A stretch of 25,755 bases of DNA, from positions 1 through 25,755 of the IMG/VR virus record IMGVR_UViG_3300025769_000739; one strand, given 5' to 3'. A program made the position numbers and the translations under genes. The notes below the pieces were generated by a model. That model was given only the letters and a program-made list of their open reading frames with translations, did no database searches and was not told the DNA's origin. Shown here piece after piece: positions 20,331-25,755 of this stretch (within the stretch, counting starts at the first letter, position 1; each line of letters starts with the position of its first letter). This stretch comes from a virus.

Positions 20331-20780
20331 TTATTTTAAATCCTCATGAGCATAAAGGCGGCGCTCGCCGATAACCTTTTCAACTTGCTTAACTATAAAA
20401 TGGATCATGAAAAGAACGGACCCCGAATGCTCCCGGTGAATCCATTCGTATAAATTATGCCCGGTTATTTTCGCCTCAAGCAACCAAACCAATGCGCGGT
20501 CGCAATGTTTAAATTGATCGATTTGATAAACGATAGGGACACACCTCATATCGTCGTTTATTACTCTAAGCATTAATTCGCGTCGCATTGGGTCCATTTC
20601 GGGCGCCTTTATTTTTGGTTCTTCAGGTTCGGTATCTTCGTTTTGATATAATCCATAATTTCCAAACGGCGCGCATTTCCTGGAACAATAAGCGCGTCCA
20701 GGGGATGCCGGTTTAACACACCCCGAAGCCTTGCACGTTTCGAAAACCTCAGAGCGCGGCCTTCCCCTTCCCCTTGACAC
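20331..20780 (-). CDS. Phage protein with N-terminal CxnC zinc site, unknown
   Basis: 149 residues. Starts MSRGRGRPRSEVFETCKASG; C16, C21, C32 and C36 (YCSRKCAPFG) form a treble-clef-like zinc site after a basic AT-hook-like RGRGRPR. The C-terminal two thirds are helical (MRRELMLRVINDDMRCVPIV, LLEAKITGHNLYEW). Likely DNA-binding. GTG start overlaps the upstream stop as TAGTG. It sits at the end of the lysis block. Confidence 0.75.
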   Translation of the reverse strand: MSRGRGRPRSEVFETCKASGCVKPASPGRAYCSRKCAPFGNYGLYQNEDTEPEEPKIKAPEMDPMRRELMLRVINDDMRCVPIVYQIDQFKHCDRALVWLLEAKITGHNLYEWIHREHSGSVLFMIHFIVKQVEKVIGERRLYAHEDLK

Positions 20781-21163
20781 TAAAGCCCTCCGAGAAAAGG
20801 AATAAGCATCATGAAAAACGCGAACGCTTTATAATATTTTTCGACTGTTTCCGGCTCAATCCAATAAGAAATAAGCATTGAAAGAACGGCAAATAATCCC
20901 CAATGCAATTTATAAACAACCAAAAGAACAATGGGCATCAAGACGCAATAAACATCAAAGGGAAACAACCAGGGTTGCCCCCTATAGTCTCCAGGTTGAC
21001 GCGACGGTTTAAAGTTTAAGACGGGATAAATCCCGGCTAACAATAACTCCAGGGTTCGAAGGTCTTCGGCGGGTTGAAATAAAAATAAAGGGAAAAAGAT
21101 TAAGGCATAAATCGAAACAAGTGTTTCGACCTTATCTAAACCCTTATCGATTAAGTGATTCAT
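20780..21163 (-). CDS. Multi-span membrane protein
   Basis: 127 residues with about four hydrophobic segments: LVSIYALIFFPLFLF, LLLAGIYPVLNF, VYCVLMPIVLLVVY with LFAVLSMLISYWI, and AFAFFMMLIPFLGGL. A short acidic loop separates the last two. Its start overlaps the lipoprotein gene by 20 bases. Because it is in the lysis block it could be an antiholin or second holin, but no holin class fits clearly. Confidence 0.75.
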   Translation of the reverse strand: MNHLIDKGLDKVETLVSIYALIFFPLFLFQPAEDLRTLELLLAGIYPVLNFKPSRQPGDYRGQPWLFPFDVYCVLMPIVLLVVYKLHWGLFAVLSMLISYWIEPETVEKYYKAFAFFMMLIPFLGGL

Positions 21164-21425
21164 CGCACGCCTTTAGTCTTTCTTGCATTTCCATATAATC
21201 GGAACGCAAGCGGTCCATTTCCGTAAAGGTTAAAACGGCGCAAGTTCCCTTCCCATCGGCATCGGGCAAACAAGTGCTTAAAGGTAAATCATCTTTTTTA
21301 TCTTTTGCCAAAAGGGTTCCGGCGCATTCCTGGCAGTCCAACCCATACCAACGATATGGGAAGGAAGCCGCGCAAGACGTTAAAACAAAAAGAGACAAAA
21401 AAAGAATTTTCTTTTTACCTTCCAT
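21144..21425 (-). CDS. Lysis-block lipoprotein, possible outer spanin
   Basis: 93 residues. MEGKKKILFLSLFVLTSC is a lipoprotein signal with Cys18; the +2 residue is Ala, so the Lol system would send it to the outer membrane. The mature part has four more Cys up to position 62 or so (LDCQECAG, TCLPD, GTCAV) and ends in a charged helix (RLRSDYMEMQERLKACDESL). Its ATG overlaps the end of a small membrane protein gene by 11 bases. This overlap and topology recall Rz1-type outer spanins, although it is longer and less Pro-rich than Rz1. Confidence 0.75.
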   Translation of the reverse strand: MEGKKKILFLSLFVLTSCAASFPYRWYGLDCQECAGTLLAKDKKDDLPLSTCLPDADGKGTCAVLTFTEMDRLRSDYMEMQERLKACDESLNR

Positions 21426-21585
21426 CGTCCGGCGGCCTTCCCGTTTTCCTAAATTCGTCCATTTCTTCGCGGGATTCGTCGCGCGCCTCTTTTGCGTCCT
21501 GGTTAGGCTTCGCCTTAAACCAATTCGAAATAATAGGGATCGAAGAAAAAATCGCGATTAATGCTTCGAGAATTTTTAGGATCAT
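21415..21585 (-). CDS. Small membrane-anchored charged protein, possible inner spanin
   Basis: 56 residues. MILKILEALIAIFSSIPIIS is an N-terminal membrane anchor; NWFKAKPNQDAKEARDESRE and the rest form a charged helix. This is the topology of an Rz-type inner spanin, and it overlaps the lipoprotein gene as Rz and Rz1 do. It is much shorter than usual Rz proteins, so the pairing is only a proposal. It starts four bases after the holin-like gene's stop region. Confidence 0.6.
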   Translation of the reverse strand: MILKILEALIAIFSSIPIISNWFKAKPNQDAKEARDESREEMDEFRKTGRPPDDGR

Positions 21586-21588
21586 TTT

Positions 21589-21777
21589 TTATTTAAGGAT
21601 TAGTTTATCCTTAGAAACGACGCGCAAAACGAACGCAACCGCGCCCCATAGAATCCCCATTGCTTCCATATTTTGTGCAACGAATTCTTGAGCGGGAACG
21701 TAAAAACTAGCAAGCGCGGTAAAAAGACCGAACCAAACTGTTTTCGACTTCAAAATCCATTTTTCTTGAGATTCCAT
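21589..21777 (-). CDS. Holin-like protein
   Basis: 62 residues from the ATG at 21777, which has AAGGAA six bases upstream; ATG 21783 is too close to that site. Sequence: WILKSKTVWFGLFTALASFY, then a short loop and MGILWGAVAFVLRVVSKDKL. Two membrane spans with 'lkSKt.wg' at the start and 'g.v.f.lR....dkl' at the end are typical of a class of small phage holins, which form membrane lesions at the end of infection. Its place ahead of a spanin-like pair agrees. Confidence 0.75.
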   Translation of the reverse strand: MESQEKWILKSKTVWFGLFTALASFYVPAQEFVAQNMEAMGILWGAVAFVLRVVSKDKLILK

Positions 21778-21818
21778 AACCATTTCCTTTCAATTATTTA
21801 TTTAAAAACTAAACTTTA

Positions 21819-22508
21819 TTAATCACCTTTAGTCAATAGAAAATCATTGTGATTCATTTCCGAAAGTGCTTTCAAACCTAAACCCTCTTTGACAAGTTTG
21901 GGCGCAACCGCGTCAACCCTTTGAAATTCAATTCCTAGCCTAGCCTTATGCTCCGGCGAAAGTGGAACATTATCGACGCGCTCCGGTGCTACCATTGGGG
22001 ATTTTCCTTTTATCATTCTATACCTAAAAACGGCCTCCCAATTATCCGCTTCGGCCTGTTCAATTCCTTCCGGGTATTTTGCCCGGACCTTATCCATTAA
22101 TTCAAGCCGCACTTTATTGTATTCATCGATCATGCGCGCTTGATCCTCGACGGTTATTAAATGAGATAAAAGTGCTTCTTCGGCGGATAAAATCGCCGCT
22201 TTTTTTCTAAGTTTTTGCGAAGGTGTTTCCTCCGGCAATTCCTTTGCATCCAAAAGGTCGGCCTGTGTTTCCATTGCCCGCGCTTTTGTGTTTATCATGC
22301 TTGATCTAATGGTATAAATTTCCCTTATCGACTGGTAATATCTTTGGGCGTCGGTGACCTTTTCGTGTCCGTCGCTTAGTGTTCCGTGTCGGCAAACATA
22401 ACGGGTTTGACCTAAAACTAATTCCTTATGTAGTAATTCCTTTAATTCGCCCGCAAGCCTAACCTCTTCACTTGACGCAATTTCGTCAATCCTTTTAAAA
22501 ATATCCAC
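21819..22508 (-). CDS. Helical phage protein of unknown function, after tail genes
   Basis: 229 residues, almost wholly helical and charged, without Cys clusters or membrane spans. Segments: MDIFKRIDEIASSEEVRLAG, YYQSIREIYTIRSSMINTKA, LMDKVRAKYPEGIEQAEADN. GTG start with AGGAGG seven bases upstream, so it is strongly expressed. It lies between the propeller tail protein and the holin. It could be a tail-associated or assembly protein; no family recognised. Confidence 0.8.
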   Translation of the reverse strand: MDIFKRIDEIASSEEVRLAGELKELLHKELVLGQTRYVCRHGTLSDGHEKVTDAQRYYQSIREIYTIRSSMINTKARAMETQADLLDAKELPEETPSQKLRKKAAILSAEEALLSHLITVEDQARMIDEYNKVRLELMDKVRAKYPEGIEQAEADNWEAVFRYRMIKGKSPMVAPERVDNVPLSPEHKARLGIEFQRVDAVAPKLVKEGLGLKALSEMNHNDFLLTKGD

Positions 22509-22519
22509 TTTCCTACCTC

Positions 22520-25081
22520 CTAAAAAATTGACCCCGTTGGCTCTGTTCTTGCCGTTGTTAGTGTCGCCCCACTACTCCATGATGTGCCTGAATAAATTTG
22601 CAAATTATTTAGTTCATTAGTCGCATCGGAACTACCGCCCGCCACGAATGCGCTAGTTCCATCCGTACCCGCCGCCGCGCTTTGGTTATCGGCGCCGCTT
22701 TTATGTGTTTTTGCAATCATGTTAATAACACTACCCCATGATGAGCCGTTCCACTCCTCGGTTCTTAAATTATCGTCACTTCCAAAAACTACGCCGTTAC
22801 CCCCGTTGCATCCCGTAGCACTATTATATATATTGGCGGGGTAGGTAGCGGTCCCTACGGTTGAGCCGTTCCAAGTTGAGTGTCTAACCCCACCCGCTTG
22901 GCCGTGGAAATGCGCGCTTCCCCCTTCAACGTATGCCCCCGCGTAACTCATATAATCGGAGCCGCTAAAAGTTGAACCCCATGAGGAGTTATTCCACTCT
23001 AATAGCGAGGAGGTATTGCCCCCCGACTGTTTACCGAATCCGAAAACTAAATTTCCACTATACTCAACCGTACCCGCAGCCATGCGCCCCTTTCCATTTA
23101 AAGAAAAAGAACCCCATGACGATTTATTGTACCTATATGAATACTGGTTAGAACTTGAGTTAGTGTTTCCGCTTTGCATACCGTCGATAGTATGATGATA
23201 ACCAAAGGCCGACGCGCTGCCGCCGTTCATTCTACTTCTAGCGTTAGGCGACGCCGTACCACTACCCCATGATGTGAAATTGTATTCCTCGACGCTAGAA
23301 ATTTGACCCGTTCTAGGGTTAGTGTTCGCCGCGGTTGAACCTTGCGACACGATAAATAACAGGGCGGCGGGTAGGTTCATCCCGTCCGTAAAGGCATTGA
23401 CTAAAATGCTTGTACTACTTAATGCGGTTCCCGCGAAAAAGTTTCCAGTTGCAGCGAGCGCGCCGGGCGTCGTGGAAATGTATTGATCGATCCCGGTTGA
23501 TAACCCGGAAAACCCGGATAAAAAACCCGACTGAAGAATTGAAACCGGATCGCCTACCCTTGCACCCTTTAGGGCAAACCCCACAAAAGAGGCGCCGCGC
23601 CCGTTGTCATCGTCGGCTAAATATATTCTATAGATACCCGCCGCCGAATCATAATCAATACAAACCGCGTCCAGGGGTTCGATTGCTTCACCGGCAAAAA
23701 TCAAAACTTCGTCGGAATTCATTATCAAGCCGCGCGCCTTGATATATTGATCCCGCTTTTTTCCGTCGATTTGTTCAATGGAAACCAAGTGAGAACTTGA
23801 ATCATTAAACGCGCTTGCTACGCATCGCCAAGGGTTATGGGGGTGATAAAACCCTTGAAGTTCAGGCCGATAAAAAGGCTCGATGTCACTGATAACCAAA
23901 CCCCGGTCATCCTTTACATAAAAGAAATAATCCCTTGAGGGTTGTTCCGTTGATGCATACATATCAGCGGCGGCGGCAAGGTTAGAAGTCATTGACCACT
24001 TTGGGTTATAAAAGCCAAATTCAATTCGCGTTCCATAAACATTAATTGCACTATGCGGTTGATTCGCCCGAACTTCGAAGTTTGATTCGATTTCAAGTTC
24101 AAGGTTCAAATCATCTTTAAAAGTTTTTGTGAAATCAACGCATCGCGCTCCGATGCAATCGGCCGAATCGGTTACGGCTATTCCAATAAAGGTTCGGTTC
24201 ACAACTTCCCAAATAGTCCCGTTATATCGCTTCCATTGTGTTGTCGCAAAATCGAACCAATAATCACCGGTTGCGGGCGAACCTGGTTGTGTGTCATCCC
24301 AAATCGGGCGGTTATAGGTAACATCAACGGTCACCAGGTCGGAATCCAAAAATAAATAAGCCGCTTTTAAAAGGGTTATTGTGTCATCGTCTGAAAAAAC
24401 GTCGCGGTTAATAGGTGCCAGGTTTTCATCATAGAAAAAACCGCGATAACAATTTGAAATCGTTCCGGCGGTTGTGTCCAGGTATCCAATAAATATTTCC
24501 GATCCATGTTTAAATGCCTGGTAACTTCCATTCAGTGAAGTTAATTCGGTTCCCGCCGTGTCAATATTTATGACCTTTTTTGAATTTTTAGGTTCACCCC
24601 AAACCCTAGTTCCACCACCGTCGGCGGCGTCGGCGTCATTGACAAGGCAAGTATTGTTAGATGAAGGCGCAAGGGATAAACCACTTTTTACAATATCCGA
24701 AGCGAGCGCATAAGTAACCCCGCCAACGTCAAACGAAAGGTTCGTGGTCGCACCGGCAACCGTAACCGATGCGCCGTTGCCTGTTCCCGCCGGAGTCAAA
24801 AAGGCGGGCTGATTTGAAGTCGAACGGGTTTTCCCACTAAAAACCGAAAACGTTTGAGAGGCAAGCTGAGAAGTGTCCAGGGTTACGCCGCCAATAACCA
24901 AACTTGACCCGCGAATTGTTCCCCACGGAAAAACGGCGGTTCCTAAGTTTTTACCGGATTCAGGAACGCCCGAACTATTTCGACCGACAAAATCCTCTTT
25001 TAAAGCCGAGTGAATATCATTAAAAAACGCCTGTTCAATGACCTGGCCGCCCGTTTTGTCTGTTAAATTATTAGTCCCCAT
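22520..25081 (-). CDS. Tail / receptor-binding protein with C-terminal kelch-like propeller
   Basis: 853 residues. The N-terminal ~590 residues are beta-rich and virion-like, with a small W-rich motif (GDYWFDFATTQWKRYNGTIW) often seen in phage tail proteins. Residues ~595-853 contain six repeats of ~45-50 residues, each with a turn like E(Y/W)N.(S/T)SWGS: Trp at 605, 656, 701, 782 and 835, and a degenerate copy near 737 (TWNGSTVG). Gly-Gly pairs alternate with them, as in kelch beta-propellers. It probably binds the host surface. GGGGGA lies four bases before ATG 25081, and it follows the hub-like gene by 12 bases. Confidence 0.85.
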   Translation of the reverse strand: MGTNNLTDKTGGQVIEQAFFNDIHSALKEDFVGRNSSGVPESGKNLGTAVFPWGTIRGSSLVIGGVTLDTSQLASQTFSVFSGKTRSTSNQPAFLTPAGTGNGASVTVAGATTNLSFDVGGVTYALASDIVKSGLSLAPSSNNTCLVNDADAADGGGTRVWGEPKNSKKVINIDTAGTELTSLNGSYQAFKHGSEIFIGYLDTTAGTISNCYRGFFYDENLAPINRDVFSDDDTITLLKAAYLFLDSDLVTVDVTYNRPIWDDTQPGSPATGDYWFDFATTQWKRYNGTIWEVVNRTFIGIAVTDSADCIGARCVDFTKTFKDDLNLELEIESNFEVRANQPHSAINVYGTRIEFGFYNPKWSMTSNLAAAADMYASTEQPSRDYFFYVKDDRGLVISDIEPFYRPELQGFYHPHNPWRCVASAFNDSSSHLVSIEQIDGKKRDQYIKARGLIMNSDEVLIFAGEAIEPLDAVCIDYDSAAGIYRIYLADDDNGRGASFVGFALKGARVGDPVSILQSGFLSGFSGLSTGIDQYISTTPGALAATGNFFAGTALSSTSILVNAFTDGMNLPAALLFIVSQGSTAANTNPRTGQISSVEEYNFTSWGSGTASPNARSRMNGGSASAFGYHHTIDGMQSGNTNSSSNQYSYRYNKSSWGSFSLNGKGRMAAGTVEYSGNLVFGFGKQSGGNTSSLLEWNNSSWGSTFSGSDYMSYAGAYVEGGSAHFHGQAGGVRHSTWNGSTVGTATYPANIYNSATGCNGGNGVVFGSDDNLRTEEWNGSSWGSVINMIAKTHKSGADNQSAAAGTDGTSAFVAGGSSDATNELNNLQIYSGTSWSSGATLTTARTEPTGSIF

Positions 25082-25093
25082 AATTCCCCCGGT

Positions 25094-25755
25094 TTAAAGT
25101 AACCCATCGGATAACGTTATGCCTATTTGACGCAACTTTATGTCGGTTGTAAAGTTTTTCGCGCTATGATCGATAGAAATGATCTTGAATCCTAGTCCTG
25201 GATCAATGGAAGCCGAACCGTAAACATAAGGAAGCGGCGAATTCTCTTGATCGATTGCGTTAATGCCGACGATGGGCAAAAATCTTTTGTCCGTTGCGTA
25301 GCGTTTCGGGTAATTAACCGAAACGCGATCCTGTAAATCATAGTTTTTTGCAAGTTCGGTTTTAACTGTTAATTCCAATTCAATTTTAGGCGCCTTGAAT
25401 TCGTCCAGGATTACTTGCGCGATCGCTTCTTCGGTCGCTTGCGCCGTTATGGAATCAACGTCGATTTTCTTTTGTTTAAATCCGAACGTATTAATCAAAT
25501 CACCGTCGTTCACTTCCGAATTATTAACCTTAACCGAATTCACCATTCTATGTTTTCCGTTATTGAACTTTTTTACGGCGACGATATTCTCCCGGCCGTT
25601 CATGTCGAAAGGTCCGTAAAGGTAACGGATCGGGTTCGCGTTTTCATTTCTTGAACGAATGATAATGTCATCGTTTGAATCAATAAACATGACCGAATTG
25701 CTTATCAATAAAAGCTCGTTTAAAACATCTCGAACGCTCAAATTATCATACTGTG
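25094..25755 (-). CDS. Tail protein, probable hub/baseplate component (5' part cut at right edge)
   Basis: The frame is open to the window edge; a TTG at 25741 is not needed as a start since codons continue upstream (QYDN before LSVRDV). The visible ~220 residues: VRDVLNELLLISNSVMFIDS, NDDIIIRSRNEN, an 'IVAVKKFNNGKHRMVNSVKV' strand, and NYPKRYATDKRFLPIVGINA. The pattern of a domain that sees 'd.....i.sr' followed by beta strands is common to siphophage tail hub or baseplate proteins just upstream of receptor-binding genes. Family not certain. Confidence 0.6.
   Translation of the reverse strand, partial: QYDNLSVRDVLNELLLISNSVMFIDSNDDIIIRSRNENANPIRYLYGPFDMNGRENIVAVKKFNNGKHRMVNSVKVNNSEVNDGDLINTFGFKQKKIDVDSITAQATEEAIAQVILDEFKAPKIELELTVKTELAKNYDLQDRVSVNYPKRYATDKRFLPIVGINAIDQENSPLPYVYGSASIDPGLGFKIISIDHSAKNFTTDIKLRQIGITLSDGLL

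Noticed and set aside
21305-21691. Plus-strand frames opposite the lysis genes
   Set aside because: They are opposite well-supported overlapping minus-strand genes and show no protein-like pattern.

Overview
The window is a piece of a tailed double-stranded DNA phage or prophage. Nearly every recognisable gene is a phage gene: large terminase, a portal fused to a Mu F-like head protein, tail and fibre proteins, a holin-like protein, a Bet-type recombinase, a cytosine methyltransferase and many tiny genes joined by ATGA, GTGA or TAATG overlaps. The head genes are Mu-like (DUF935 portal, Mu F domain, probable Mu I-like protease at the left edge), but no Mu transposase, integrase or repeat marking a genome end is visible. 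Two lipoproteins with clear lipoboxes, canonical sigma70 promoters and Shine-Dalgarno sites suggest a Gram-negative host. I cannot name the host. Both ends cut through genes.

Layout, left to right. 1-4412 (minus): XRE-type regulator, large terminase, portal-MuF fusion, start of the probable head protease. 4465-5787 (plus): a compact cassette of small genes under two near-identical promoters, ending in hairpins and a terminator; it sits in opposite orientation between the two terminase genes. 5782-11733 (minus): zinc ribbon, two small proteins, a 1506-residue tail fibre, a tail-assembly-chaperone-like protein and a small-terminase candidate. 11800-13220 (plus): HExxH metallopeptidase and a calcineurin-like phosphoesterase with an N-terminal HNH-repeat-like domain. 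13302-15766 (minus): Bet recombinase, an early lipoprotein, small proteins and a DUF1064 nuclease-fold protein. 15767-16294: a 528-base non-coding gap with a possible structured RNA and a G/C-tract element. 16295-20129 (plus): zinc-ribbon proteins, a Lar-like protein, Dcm with a long overlapping second reading frame, a ParB-like protein, a DUF1281-like protein, and an array of four tiny Ser-Arg-Trp ORFs in a hexamer-periodic repeat. 20179-25755 (minus): tail-hub-like protein (cut at the right edge), a tail protein with a C-terminal kelch-like propeller, a holin-like protein, a spanin-like pair, a membrane protein and a zinc-binding protein.

Inferred working: the minus-strand blocks at both sides are late structural and lysis genes; the recombination block and the plus-strand methyltransferase/ParB block diverge from the 15.8-16.3 kb gap and are probably early or middle genes. 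The plus cassette at 4.5-5.7 kb looks independently expressed and may be controlled through dyads overlapping its -10 boxes. The least explained parts are the second frame inside dcm, the Ser-Arg-Trp array, the twin promoters with a covarying 5' hairpin, and the structured region at 15.9-16.0 kb.
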